From Oscillospiraceae bacterium (GTDB lineage: Bacteria > Bacillota > Clostridia > Oscillospirales > Acutalibacteraceae): a stretch of 35,769 nucleotides of DNA. Both the position numbers and the translations under genes were made by a program. This document shows, piece after piece, positions 1 to 7,784 of the stretch; position 1 is the first letter of the stretch, and each line of letters starts with the position of its first letter. The notes under the pieces were generated by a model that saw nothing but the letters and a program-made list of their open reading frames with translations, did not search any database and was not told where the DNA came from. The stretch lies in NCBI GenBank assembly GCA_022650455.1, contig JALCPO010000020.1, positions 1 through 35,769 of the forward strand. The letters are read 5' to 3'.

Positions 1-393
1 CTGCTGGTCGAAACCGACGATCTGCACGGCGGCGGAGCAGCAGTCGGCGTTCAGGGAAGCGACAAAAAGCTGCGGCGACGCCGCGCGGACGCCCGGTACG
101 CCGGAGATTCTTTTCGTCCATGCCTCCCGCATGTAGAATGTGCTGGGCTCCCCGCCCAGCAGAATCTTCTCGGTCCTCTGCTCATAGCCCTGCGGGACGA
201 CCAGAAGGTCCGCCCCGAGCCGTTTGGAGAGCGCGTCCGTTCCGCTTTTCAGGCTGGACAGGACCAGCGACCCGCCGAAAAGCACAAAGGACAGAAGGGC
301 GACCAGGAACATCATGGAAACGGTGCGGAACGGGCGCCGCCGCAGATTGCCGAGCGCAAACGCCGCAAAGGAAAAGCGCTTCTCCTTCCTCAT
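1..393 (-). CDS. FtsX/MacB-type ABC transporter permease (partial, N-terminal 131 codons)
   Basis: The gene runs off the left edge; only the N-terminal part is present. The translation begins MRKEKRFSFAAFALGNLRRR and continues with a hydrophobic segment at about residues 25-47 (MMFLVALLSFVLFGGSLVL). A soluble stretch containing LGADLLVVPQGYE then fits the MacB-type periplasmic core domain that follows TM1 in FtsX-family permeases. These proteins work with a LolD-like ATPase in export, lipoprotein release or envelope stress. The ATG (391-393) overlaps the stop of the upstream DUF4418 gene as ATGA, so the two are probably translationally coupled. The substrate is unknown, and an ATPase would be expected just beyond the edge. 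Confidence 0.8.
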   Translation of the reverse strand, partial: MRKEKRFSFAAFALGNLRRRPFRTVSMMFLVALLSFVLFGGSLVLSSLKSGTDALSKRLGADLLVVPQGYEQRTEKILLGGEPSTFYMREAWTKRISGVPGVRAASPQLFVASLNADCCSAAVQIVGFDQQ

Positions 394-815
394 GACCCGC
401 TTCCCTCCCTGCGGCCGCGGCCCCCGAGAAGCAGGAAGATGGAATTGAACGTGAACCCGGCCACCGTAAGGCTTCCCAGAATCTCAAGCGCCGGAAAGGT
501 CAGGCGCTGGCAGTTCATCGTGCTCATGGAGCACCCGCCGATCAGGACCGTGGGAAGCAGCAGGACGAAAACCCCCGCCAAAACGGCCGCCAGGCTGAGG
601 CCCAGCCGGACTTTTTCATTGGAAAAAACCAGAAGCAGTACCCCCAGCGCGGCGATGAGCAGGCCGACGCCAAGCTCCGCCTGCCCGGTCCAGTGGCACT
701 TCATCCACGTGCCGTCCGGCTTCGGCCCGCAGAGCCGGAAAATCGTCTGCGGCCCGACGGCAACGAGCAGGCCGGCAAGGATCGCGCCGATCCCCGAGAT
801 CAGCCGGTTCTTCAT
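390..815 (-). CDS. DUF4418 family membrane protein
   Basis: A 141-residue protein starting MKNRLISGIGAILAGLLVAVG. It has about four hydrophobic segments and the family-like core CHWTGQAELGVGLL, with conserved Cys residues in LCGPKPDG, CHWT and GGCSMSTMNC. This matches DUF4418, a small integral membrane family of unknown function often found beside FtsX-type permeases. I chose the ATG at 813-815 because GAGGGTG lies just upstream; a longer frame to 908 has no such site. It is the last complete gene of the sulfur-type cluster and overlaps the FtsX permease start (ATGA). The 82-nt gap after the ATPase gene holds GC-rich inverted repeats but no clear T-run, so it may start a separate transport unit rather than belong to sulfur uptake. 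Confidence 0.75.
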   Translation of the reverse strand: MKNRLISGIGAILAGLLVAVGPQTIFRLCGPKPDGTWMKCHWTGQAELGVGLLIAALGVLLLVFSNEKVRLGLSLAAVLAGVFVLLLPTVLIGGCSMSTMNCQRLTFPALEILGSLTVAGFTFNSIFLLLGGRGRREGSGS

Positions 816-897
816 AGAAACACCCTCTCGATTTTTAAAAACAGGAACAGGTTCGGCCAAAACGGCCTTTCGGGGCGGCGCATTTCGCCGCCGCTTT

Positions 898-1683
898 TCA
901 GATGACATATTCCGGCTGGGGCACGGAGCTGGCCAGGTGCAGCTTCTGAAGGATTTTCCCGCGCAGCGCCATAAACTCCTCGGTGCCGCGGTTCCGGGGC
1001 CGGGAGAGGCCGACGTCCAGAATCTCGCTGATCTGGCCGGGGCGCGGCGTCATGATGACGATGCGGTCGCTCAGGTAAACGGCTTCGTCCACGTCGTGCG
1101 TCACGAGGATCATGGTCGTTCCGTTTTTCTCCCACAGTTCCAGCAGTTTATCCTGCAGGTCGGCCCGGGTGAACGCGTCCAGCGCGCCCATGGGTTCATC
1201 CAGAAGCAGCGCCGCGGGCCGGTTGATCAGCGCCCGCGCGATGGCCACCCGCTGCGCCATGCCGCCGGAAATCTGGTGCGGATACGACTTTTCGAACCCG
1301 TTCAGCCCGATCAGGTCGATAAAGCGGGCCACGTCCCCTTTGTGCTCCTGGTAGACGCCCCGGGCCTTCAGCCCCGAGGCAATGTTCTTTTCTACCGTCA
1401 GCCACGGGAACAGGCTCCCCTGCTGGAACACATAGCCGCGCTGGGGGCCGGGCGCGGTGATCTCCCGCCCTTCCAGCGTGATTTTCCCGGCCTCGGGCCG
1501 GTCGAGGCCCGCGATGAGGCGCAGCAGGGTGGTCTTCCCGCAGCCGGAGGGGCCGATGATGGAGAGGAACTCGCCCTTCCGGACCGAAAGGCTGATATTT
1601 TTCAGGGCCTCCACCTCGTTCTCGTCCGTACGCACATAGGTGCGGCTGACCGACGAGATCTCGATCAGATTCTCCGAACTCAT
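898..1683 (-). CDS. ABC transporter ATP-binding protein, SsuB/TauB (NitT/TauT) type
   Basis: A 261-residue ATPase. Walker A is GPSGCGKTT (residues 44-52), the Q-loop is VFQQGSLFPWLTV, the signature is ISGGMAQRVAIARAL, Walker B is LLLDEPMGALDA and the H-loop is VTHDVDEA. The FPWLTV and MGALDAFTR stretches are typical of the nitrate/sulfonate/taurine family that includes SsuB and TauB. It energises the importer formed with the permease and binding protein upstream. Its ATG (1681-1683) overlaps the permease stop as ATGA. Its place in a cluster with metY, metNIQ and a Mar-like reductase suggests import of an organic sulfur compound. The substrate cannot be read from the ATPase itself; nitrate, pyrimidine and riboflavin importers share this fold. 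Confidence 0.88.
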   Translation of the reverse strand: MSSENLIEISSVSRTYVRTDENEVEALKNISLSVRKGEFLSIIGPSGCGKTTLLRLIAGLDRPEAGKITLEGREITAPGPQRGYVFQQGSLFPWLTVEKNIASGLKARGVYQEHKGDVARFIDLIGLNGFEKSYPHQISGGMAQRVAIARALINRPAALLLDEPMGALDAFTRADLQDKLLELWEKNGTTMILVTHDVDEAVYLSDRIVIMTPRPGQISEILDVGLSRPRNRGTEEFMALRGKILQKLHLASSVPQPEYVI

Positions 1684-2705
1684 TTGACAATCCCCCTCTG
1701 CCAGACCAACAGCCGCTTTTGGATCAGGGTGATCGCTTTCATAATCAGCGAAAACAGCACGGCCATGATGATGATGGCGGCATACACCTTGTAATAGGAC
1801 GACCATGCCTTCGCCCAGTTGATATAGTAGCCGAGGCCGCCCTTCGCGCCCATCATCTCCGAAACCACGAGGGTCGTGAACGCGAGGCCGTCGGCGGTCG
1901 AGATGCCGGTAAAGATCTGGGGCACGGCGTTGGGGAGAGCCACATGGAACAGCAGGTAGCTCTGCTTCGCGCCGAGGGTCTTCGCCACCTCGAAATAGAC
2001 CTTATGCGTGCTTGCCATGCCCTGGGCCGTCATAAACGCCACCGGGAACCACGCGCAGATGGCGATGAGGAACACGCCGGCGAGGAACGAGGTGGGGAAA
2101 ACGGTCAGCGCGAAAGGCATCCACGCCACGGCGGGGATGACGCCGGTGAGCTTCAGGGCCGGGAAGACCCAGTAGTTCACCTTCGCGAACCAGCCGATGA
2201 GGATTCCCGTCCCGACGCCCAGCACAACGCCGGAGAAGAAGCCGAAGAAGAACAGGCGCAGGGAATAAAAGGTATTGGAGAGCAGAAAGGCGAAATCATC
2301 CTGGAAAACCGCCGTCACCTGGGAAGGCCCGGGGAAAAACGGCAGCGGAAGAATTCCCGTCTTGGTGCTCAGAAGGTCCCACACCGCGAGGAGAAGGCCC
2401 ATGGCAAAGCGGAACGAAACGCGGCTCAGGAACCTGGCGCGCCTTTTCTCGTCAAACCAGGAAAACACGGCGATGCCGGCATACAGCAGGATCAGGCCCG
2501 CCAAAAGGAAGCGGTAAACGGTGTCGTCGACCCCCTGCGCGTCCGGAACCGCGAGGCTGACGGCCTCTGCCGCGGCGAACCCGACGAGGGAAAGCAGGGC
2601 CATCCCCATGTACCGCCCGCCGGACCGCTTCCGTTCGAGGAGGCGGCCCCGGCCCGCCGCCGGAGCCGCCCCGCTGTTTTTCACTGCAGAAAAAGACTGA
2701 CTCAT
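1680..2705 (-). CDS. ABC transporter permease, SsuC/TauC type
   Basis: A 341-residue inner-membrane permease. The C-terminal 250 residues have the BPD_transp_1 pattern with the EAA-like motif EVAKTLGAKQSYLLFHVALPNAVPQIFTG, typical of SsuC/TauC/NrtB. The N-terminus is longer than usual for SsuC: about 40 polar residues and then two extra hydrophobic segments (MGMALLSLVGFAAAEAVSLAV and FLLAGLILLYAGIAVFSWF). The ATG at 2703-2705 has GGAGGT seven bases upstream. It sits between the binding-protein gene (25-nt gap) and the ATPase gene (ATGA overlap), giving a complete SBP-permease-ATPase importer. The two additional N-terminal helices occur in some clostridial members; what they do is not evident. 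Confidence 0.87.
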   Translation of the reverse strand: MSQSFSAVKNSGAAPAAGRGRLLERKRSGGRYMGMALLSLVGFAAAEAVSLAVPDAQGVDDTVYRFLLAGLILLYAGIAVFSWFDEKRRARFLSRVSFRFAMGLLLAVWDLLSTKTGILPLPFFPGPSQVTAVFQDDFAFLLSNTFYSLRLFFFGFFSGVVLGVGTGILIGWFAKVNYWVFPALKLTGVIPAVAWMPFALTVFPTSFLAGVFLIAICAWFPVAFMTAQGMASTHKVYFEVAKTLGAKQSYLLFHVALPNAVPQIFTGISTADGLAFTTLVVSEMMGAKGGLGYYINWAKAWSSYYKVYAAIIIMAVLFSLIMKAITLIQKRLLVWQRGIVK

Positions 2706-2730
2706 TTTTTACCTCCTAAGGCCAAACCCG

Positions 2731-3795
2731 TCAGGTTGAAACATGGGAATAAATCTGGTTTGCGAACTGTTCCGGATTCTTGGTCTTGAGATAGCCGATT
2801 TTGGAAAGCTGCTGGACAAAATAGAGCACGTTCTTCTGGACGGTCGCCGGGTTCTGTTCCGACAGGGACGGGTACTGGTAGCTCTTGACCAGCTCCACGG
2901 CCAGCTTTTTGTCCGTGATGTCGGAATATTTTTTATCGGAGATAATGTCGACGGCCTGTTCCGGGTTGCTGCGGATCCAGTCCTGCGCCTTATGGTAAGC
3001 CTTCAGAAGCGCCGCGACCTTTTCGGGGTTTTCGTCCAGCACCTTTTCGGAAGCGTACAGGAAGCAGCAGTATTTGTCCGCGAAAATCGGGTCGGTGGAA
3101 AGGTCGAAAATCTGCTTGAAGCCCTTGTTCTTCACCGCCAGGGAACCGAAGGGATCCCACGTGGCCGCGGCGTCGATATCGCCCTTCTGGGCGGCTTCGA
3201 TCTCAAGGTTCCCATCGTTGTAGGGGACGAACGTGACGTCTTTGTTGTTCTTGGCAATAACGCCGTGGTTTTCGAGCCAGACGCTTGCGACCTGGTAGGG
3301 GGTTCCGCCGATCTCGTCGACGCCGATCTTCTTGCCCTTCAGGTCCGCGGCGGATTTGATGGAAGAATTGGCCGGGACGACGATCTTGATGCAGCCCTTG
3401 TGGAGGCCGTCCACGACCTTGACCTTCACGCCTTCCTCAATGGAGGGGAAGAACTGGAAGTCGCCGTTCACGATGGGGATGGTGCCGTTGTTCAGGCCGA
3501 TTTTGCGGGTTTCGGTGTCGGCCGAGATCAGGTTCACGTCGAAGCCTTCCTCCGCAAAAAAGCCTTTTTCATAGGCGATGTAGATCGGCGCGCCGCAGAG
3601 GGAGCCGTCCTTGCCGGGAATATCGATCTTGCCGTATTTGTATTTTCCGCTCGCGGAAGTCTTGGCCGCGGAAGCCGCGGAACCCGCGGCGCTCTGGGCT
3701 GCGGAAGTCCCGTTTGTGCCCGAGCCGCAGGACGCCAGCGCCAGAACGGTCGAGGCGCAGAGAATGGCGGACACGATTCGTTTTGTCTTTTTCAC
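2731..3795 (-). CDS. ABC transporter substrate-binding lipoprotein, SsuA/TauA/NMT1-like
   Basis: A 354-residue lipoprotein with a GTG start (3793-3795) seven bases after AGGAGG. The signal peptide MKKTKRIVSAILCASTVLALASC ends in lipobox LASC (Cys23), followed by a Ser/Ala-rich linker. The mature part has the NMT1/SsuA fold pattern: GAPIYIAYEKGFFAEEGFDVNL, then SSIKSAADLKGKKIGVDEIGGTP, then a two-lobe C-terminus with QKGDIDAAATWDPFG. Family members bind sulfonates, taurine, nitrate or thiamine precursors. The neighbours (metY upstream, SsuC/SsuB-type genes downstream) favour a small organosulfur ligand, which is an inference. The gap from metY is 41 nt without a terminator, so it is probably in the same operon. 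Confidence 0.87.
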   Translation of the reverse strand: MKKTKRIVSAILCASTVLALASCGSGTNGTSAAQSAAGSAASAAKTSASGKYKYGKIDIPGKDGSLCGAPIYIAYEKGFFAEEGFDVNLISADTETRKIGLNNGTIPIVNGDFQFFPSIEEGVKVKVVDGLHKGCIKIVVPANSSIKSAADLKGKKIGVDEIGGTPYQVASVWLENHGVIAKNNKDVTFVPYNDGNLEIEAAQKGDIDAAATWDPFGSLAVKNKGFKQIFDLSTDPIFADKYCCFLYASEKVLDENPEKVAALLKAYHKAQDWIRSNPEQAVDIISDKKYSDITDKKLAVELVKSYQYPSLSEQNPATVQKNVLYFVQQLSKIGYLKTKNPEQFANQIYSHVST

Positions 3796-3836
3796 AATAA
3801 TTTCCTCCTAAAACATGAAATGATGGAAGGCGGTTT

Positions 3837-5144
3837 TCAGGACGCGAACGCTGTGGTAAGCGCCTGCTTCAGATCCGCGATCAGGTCGTCCGGGTCCTCG
3901 AGCCCGATGGAAACGCGGATCGTCTCCGGCGGAAGCTGGGCCCTGCCCTGTTCCTGCGGCGTCAGCTCGCTGTGCGTCGTTTTCGGGGAGTTGACGATCA
4001 GCGACTTCGCGTCGCCCACGTTGACATGGAAGTTAAACAGCTTCAGGGATTCCAGGAACGGATTGATCCGGGGCGCCCCGCCTTTCAGGCCGAAGGAGAA
4101 AATGGAGCCGGCGCCCTTCGGAAGGTAGCGGGCGGCGAGCCTTTTGCCGCGCTCGCCGTTCAGCGGCGGGTATTTGACCCAGGAAACATGTTCGTTCCCT
4201 TTCAGAAATTCGATGATCTTTTCGGTATTCGCGACCTGCTTCCGGACCCGCTCCGAAAGCGTCTCCAGGCCGAGCAGCACCAGGTAGGCGCTGAACGGGC
4301 TGAGCGCGGCGCCGAAGAAGTTCAGGTAAACGGCGCGCAGCCGCGCGGTGAACGGGAACTCCGGGAAAACATCCGTAAAGCTCCGTTCTTTGCCCGCCGC
4401 GTCGCGCAGGGTGTAGTATGTTTCCGTGAACTGCGGGAATTTGCCGCTGCGCCAGTTGAATTTGCCGCTCTCCAGGACCAGCCCGGCGATGACGTTCCCG
4501 TGGCCGCTCAGGTTCTTGGTGGCGGAATAGAGGACGATGTCGGCGCCGAATGCGATGGGGTTCACAAGATACGGCGTGGCGAAGGTATTGTCGACGATGA
4601 GCGGGATGCCGTGCCGGTGGGCGACGTCCGCCAGCGCGGCGATGTCCGCAACCTCCGTGTTCGGGTTGCTGATGCTTTCCACATAGATCGCCTTGGTGTC
4701 GCTGCGGATTTCCTTTTCCAGCTTCTCCGGGTCCGAAAAGTTGTCGGACCAGTCGATGGCGATGCCGAACTTGGGGTAAAGCTTTTTAAAGCTGTCCACC
4801 GTGCCGCCGTAGAGAAACGGGGACGTCAGAATGCGCCCGCCGCCCTCCGCGACGTTGAAAAGCGTATTGGTGATCGCCGCCATCCCGGACGCGAAGGCAA
4901 TGGCGCCGGACGCGCCGTCCAGCGCGGCGACGCGCTTTTCGAGAACGTCCACGGTGGGGTTCCCGATGCGGGAATAGAGGAAACCGGCTTCCCGGTAGGA
5001 GAAAAGGCGTTCCGCCCGCTTCTCGGACCCGAAGTCGAAGGCCGCCGTCTGGTAGATCGGGACCGAAACCGCGTGGTTGTGCTCCTTGGGGTTGTAGCCC
5101 GCGCGGATTTTCAACGTATCGAACTGATAACCGTCTTCCGACAT
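3837..5144 (-). CDS. metY: O-acetyl-L-homoserine sulfhydrylase / aminocarboxypropyltransferase
   Basis: A 435-residue PLP enzyme of the Cys/Met-metabolism family. The start region MSEDGYQFDTLKIRAGYNP and the GNPTVDVLEKRVAALDG, SISNPNTEVADI and IVDNTFATPYL motifs are typical of MetY. Lys210 in YSATKNLSGHG is the expected PLP lysine. MetY enzymes combine O-acetylhomoserine with sulfide or methanethiol to give homocysteine or methionine. I chose the ATG at 5142-5144 because GGGAGTG lies seven bases upstream. It lies between metQ and an SsuABC-type importer and downstream of the nitrogenase-like genes. This is the context expected if methanethiol released by a Mar-type enzyme is turned into methionine; the sequence alone does not show sulfide or thiol preference. 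Confidence 0.92.
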   Translation of the reverse strand: MSEDGYQFDTLKIRAGYNPKEHNHAVSVPIYQTAAFDFGSEKRAERLFSYREAGFLYSRIGNPTVDVLEKRVAALDGASGAIAFASGMAAITNTLFNVAEGGGRILTSPFLYGGTVDSFKKLYPKFGIAIDWSDNFSDPEKLEKEIRSDTKAIYVESISNPNTEVADIAALADVAHRHGIPLIVDNTFATPYLVNPIAFGADIVLYSATKNLSGHGNVIAGLVLESGKFNWRSGKFPQFTETYYTLRDAAGKERSFTDVFPEFPFTARLRAVYLNFFGAALSPFSAYLVLLGLETLSERVRKQVANTEKIIEFLKGNEHVSWVKYPPLNGERGKRLAARYLPKGAGSIFSFGLKGGAPRINPFLESLKLFNFHVNVGDAKSLIVNSPKTTHSELTPQEQGRAQLPPETIRVSIGLEDPDDLIADLKQALTTAFAS

Positions 5145-5200
5145 AACAATCACTCCCTGCAATTTCTGAATTTTTCCGCCCGGACTTTGAGGGTTCCCAC

Positions 5201-5245
5201 GGAAGGCCCGCCCCGGAGTGCGGGCGGGAAACGGGCGGGCCTTCC
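5201..5245 (-). promoter_or_regulatory. Intercistronic hairpin between metQ and metY
   Basis: A 12-bp perfect inverted repeat (5201-5212 GGAAGGCCCGCC with 5234-5245) lies in the 118-nt gap between the metQ stop and the metY start. No T-run follows it on the minus strand, so it is more likely a stabilising or weakly terminating structure than a full terminator. It may set different mRNA levels for metNIQ and metY. Confidence 0.5.
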
Positions 5246-5262
5246 GGCCGGCAAGGCCGCGC

Positions 5263-6132
5263 TTAAAACGCGGGGATCACGGCGCCCTTGTATTTGCTCT
5301 CGATATATTTTTTGACGTCGGGGGTATTCAGGGCTTCCTTCAGCTTTGCGACCGCGGGGTCGTTCACCCGGCTCGTTTTGGTGACGAGGATGTTGGCGTA
5401 GGGCGAGTCGGAGCCCTCGCGGAACAGCGCCGTGACGGCGTCGAGGCCCGCGTCCAGGATCTTGTTCGTATTCGTGATGTAGACGTCGAACTGGTCGCGC
5501 ACGCGGATGATCTGGGCGGAATCCAGTTCGGTGATCTTGATGGGTTTCACATAAGTTTCAATATCCTGGACGGTCGCGGAATAATTTTTGATGGTGCTCT
5601 TAAGCTTGATGAACCCGTTGTCTTCCAGAATCTTCAGGGCGCGGTACTCGTTGGTCGTGTCGTTCGGGAGCACCACCGTGGCGTTCGCGGGAATCTGCGC
5701 CTTCGTTTTGTACTTCACCGAGTAGGCGCCGATGGGCTCCACGTGAACCTTCCCCGCCGAGGCGAGGTCGTAGCCCTTTTCCTGCTTGACGGACTCCAGG
5801 TACGGCAGGTGCTGGAAGAAATTCACGTCGTACTCCCCGTCGTTCGTGCGCTCGTTGGCGAGGGAATCGCCGTTGGCGTCGAGCACGGTGATCTGAAGGT
5901 CGACGCCCTCCTCCTTCAGCTTGGGCTTAACGTATTCCAGAAGCTCGGCGTGCGGGACGGGGTCCGCCGCGACTTTCAGCACCGTAGCCGCCGAGCCGGA
6001 AGCCTGGGAAGCCGAACTGTCCGCCGCGGCGGACGGGGCCGAAGAAGCGGCCGAGGGGGAAGAACAGGCGGAAAGCGCAGCCGCCGCGAGAACGGCCGCA
6101 AAAACAGAACAAAGATTTTTTCGTATTTTCAT
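5263..6132 (-). CDS. metQ: MetQ-type (NlpA family) methionine-binding lipoprotein
   Basis: A 289-residue lipoprotein. The signal peptide MKIRKNLCSVFAAVLAAAALSAC ends in lipobox LSAC (Cys23), followed by a Ser/Ala linker. The mature part carries the NlpA pattern: LKVAADPVPHAELLEYVKPKL, then DANGDSLANERTNDGEYDVNFFQHLPYLE, then PIGAYSVKYK and a C-terminus with NILVTK. MetQ delivers L- or D-methionine to MetI/MetN; some NlpA proteins bind other sulfur amino acids or peptides. It follows metI by 31 nt. The order metN-metI-metQ is standard for the methionine uptake system. Its place directly beside metY supports a methionine or sulfur role. Confidence 0.9.
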   Translation of the reverse strand: MKIRKNLCSVFAAVLAAAALSACSSPSAASSAPSAAADSSASQASGSAATVLKVAADPVPHAELLEYVKPKLKEEGVDLQITVLDANGDSLANERTNDGEYDVNFFQHLPYLESVKQEKGYDLASAGKVHVEPIGAYSVKYKTKAQIPANATVVLPNDTTNEYRALKILEDNGFIKLKSTIKNYSATVQDIETYVKPIKITELDSAQIIRVRDQFDVYITNTNKILDAGLDAVTALFREGSDSPYANILVTKTSRVNDPAVAKLKEALNTPDVKKYIESKYKGAVIPAF

Positions 6133-6163
6133 AAGACAGCCCTCCGAAAAGATCCGGTCCGGA

Positions 6164-6874
6164 TTAAACCAGAAACCGTTTTTTTACAAGATACCGGGAA
6201 GCAAGGTCCCCGGCCAGCTGCACAAGCTCCACGAGAACCACCAGAACCAGCACCGCCGCGATGAGGATGTCGGTCTTGAACCGGGTGTAGCCGAACCGGA
6301 CGGCGACGTCGCCGAGGCCCCCGGCCCCGAACGTCCCCGCCAGCGCCGTCGTGGAGATGATGGCGATGACGGTGACGGTGAAGTTCCGGATCAGCGAAGG
6401 GAACGACTCCGGCAAAAGAACCTTGAAGATGATCTGCGCGTTCGTCGTCCCCATCGCCTTGGCCGCCTCCAGCTTCCCTTTCGGGACCTCCAGGATGCTG
6501 CTTTCGACCAGCCTGGCGAACATGGGGATACAGCTGACCGCCAGCGCGATGATGCACGCCTGCGGGCCGTAGGAAATGCCGATGATCATGCGGGACAGCG
6601 GCAGGGTGAGAATAATGAGGATCATGGAAGGCAGCGAGCGCAGCACGTTGACGACGGCCCCCAGAACATTGTTGAAGACCGGCATGGGGTGGACGCCGCT
6701 TTTATCCGTAACGACCAGGACGATGCCGAGCAGGACGCCGAAAACCAGCGTGAGAACGGTGGTGATCGCCGTCATGTACAGGGTGTCCAGAATCGCCGGA
6801 GCGACGATGGCCCACGTGTCCGCGCTGAAGGCGCTCGCGAGGATTCCCCAGAACGTGCTGTTGTTGGTGTTCAT
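6164..6874 (-). CDS. metI: MetI-type methionine ABC transporter permease
   Basis: A 236-residue permease with about five hydrophobic segments. The cytoplasmic coupling (EAA) motif is LEAAKAMGTTNAQIIFKVLLPES, typical of MetI, as are SLPSMILIILTLPLSRMI and TTALAGTFGAGGLGDVAVRFGY. I chose the ATG at 6872-6874 because GGAAGGGGAAGG precedes it; it overlaps the metN stop as ATGA. The normal MetI length is about 220 residues, so this is complete. It forms the membrane channel of the MetNIQ importer. Confidence 0.92.
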   Translation of the reverse strand: MNTNNSTFWGILASAFSADTWAIVAPAILDTLYMTAITTVLTLVFGVLLGIVLVVTDKSGVHPMPVFNNVLGAVVNVLRSLPSMILIILTLPLSRMIIGISYGPQACIIALAVSCIPMFARLVESSILEVPKGKLEAAKAMGTTNAQIIFKVLLPESFPSLIRNFTVTVIAIISTTALAGTFGAGGLGDVAVRFGYTRFKTDILIAAVLVLVVLVELVQLAGDLASRYLVKKRFLV

Positions 6875-7668
6875 ATGCCTTCCCCTTCCTGAAACCACTG
6901 TTCCGTATGGTTGAAGCTGCTGTTGATTTTGATGAAAAGCTTTGCCGTGTCGCTCTTCGGGTTTTGGAAGAGGTCCCGCACCGTCCCGCGCTCCGCGATG
7001 CGGCCGTTTTCCAGCACCGCCACATGGTGGCAGAGGTACCGCACGACTTCCAGCTCGTGGGTGATGAGCACAATGGTCAGGCCGAACCGCCGGTTGATGT
7101 CCTTGAGCAGGTCCAGCACGGAAAGCGTCGTCTGCGGGTCCAGGGCGGATGTCGCCTCGTCGCTGAGCAGGACGTCCGGGTTGTTGGCCAGCGCCCGCGC
7201 GATGCCGACCCGCTGCTTCTGCCCGCCGGAAAGCTGGCCGGGGTAGCAGTTGAGCTTGTCGCCCAGCTCGACCAGCTCCAGGATCTCGGGCACCCGTTTC
7301 CGGATCAGGCTCCGGGAACAGCCGGCAATCTCCAGCGGATAGGCCACGTTCCGGAACACGGTTCGGGAATCGAAAAGGTTGAAATGCTGAAAAATCATGC
7401 CGATCTTCTGCCGGTAGCGGTTCAGCTCCTTTTTCTCCATGGACATGATCTCATGCTCCCCGATGCGGACGGTGCCCGCGTCCGGCGTTTCCATGCGGTT
7501 CAGGCACCGGATGAACGTCGATTTGCCCGCGCCGCTGAACCCGACGAGGCCGAAGATGTCTCCCTTTTGAATATTAAGGTCGATCCCGCGCAGGACCTCG
7601 ATGTCCCCGTCCTTGGTGCGGAACGTTTTTTTCAGCCCCTTGATTGCGATGAAATTTTCTTCTGCCAT
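6871..7668 (-). CDS. metN: MetN-type methionine ABC transporter ATPase lacking the C-terminal NIL domain
   Basis: A 265-residue ATPase: Walker A GFSGAGKST (residues 43-51), Q-loop MIFQHFNLFDSRTVFRNVAYPLEIAG, signature LSGGQKQRVGIARALANNP, Walker B VLLSDEATSALDP and H-loop ITHELEVV. The SRTVFRNVAYPLEIAG and ATSALDPQTT stretches are MetN-specific. Classical MetN is about 340 residues and ends in an ACT-like NIL domain where methionine inhibits transport. Here the protein stops about 20 residues after the ATPase core, so that allosteric domain is missing. I chose the ATG at 7666-7668, preceded by GGGAGTG. A strong terminator (7703-7739) lies 35 nt upstream, so its transcription depends on read-through or on attenuation control. 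Confidence 0.9.
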   Translation of the reverse strand: MAEENFIAIKGLKKTFRTKDGDIEVLRGIDLNIQKGDIFGLVGFSGAGKSTFIRCLNRMETPDAGTVRIGEHEIMSMEKKELNRYRQKIGMIFQHFNLFDSRTVFRNVAYPLEIAGCSRSLIRKRVPEILELVELGDKLNCYPGQLSGGQKQRVGIARALANNPDVLLSDEATSALDPQTTLSVLDLLKDINRRFGLTIVLITHELEVVRYLCHHVAVLENGRIAERGTVRDLFQNPKSDTAKLFIKINSSFNHTEQWFQEGEGI

Positions 7669-7702
7669 CCCGTCACTCCCGTTCCGATCTGCCTGTTTTT
7701 GC

Positions 7703-7739
7703 AAAAAAAGGGAAGGCGCCCTGTTTTGGCGCGCCTTCC
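7703..7739 (-). terminator. Intrinsic terminator before metN (attenuator)
   Basis: On the minus strand a 9-bp GC-rich stem, GGAAGGCGC (7739-7731) with GCGCCTTCC (7719-7711), is followed by seven T residues. It stands 27 nt after the stop of the Met/Cys mini-ORF and 35 nt before the metN start. It therefore sits inside the transcription unit rather than at its end, as expected for an attenuator. Confidence 0.85.
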
Positions 7740-7784
7740 GCATCGTTCCGGGCATTCCTCGCCCCTCAACGCCGCAGAAGGCAC
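7731..7784 (-). promoter_or_regulatory. Candidate antiterminator helix competing with the metN terminator
   Basis: RNA GUGCCUUCUGC (7784-7774), which covers the last Cys codon and the Leu codons of the mini-ORF, can pair along all 11 positions with GCGGAAGGCGC (7741-7731), using two G-U pairs. The second strand contains the entire 5' arm of the terminator, so the two structures exclude each other. A ribosome stalled at the Met/Cys codons just upstream would leave the first strand free; a ribosome reaching the stop at 7766 would cover it. Base pairing is seen; the mechanism is inferred. Confidence 0.6.

Noticed and set aside
439-1794. Plus-strand open frame of 451 codons opposite the SsuB-type ATPase
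   Set aside because: It lies antisense to a well-supported ABC ATPase and DUF4418 gene and has the Arg/Gly/Asp-rich composition of a shadow frame.
5201-5245. Full intrinsic terminator between metQ and metY
   Set aside because: The 12-bp stem is strong but lacks a T-run on the transcribed strand, so it was kept only as a regulatory hairpin.
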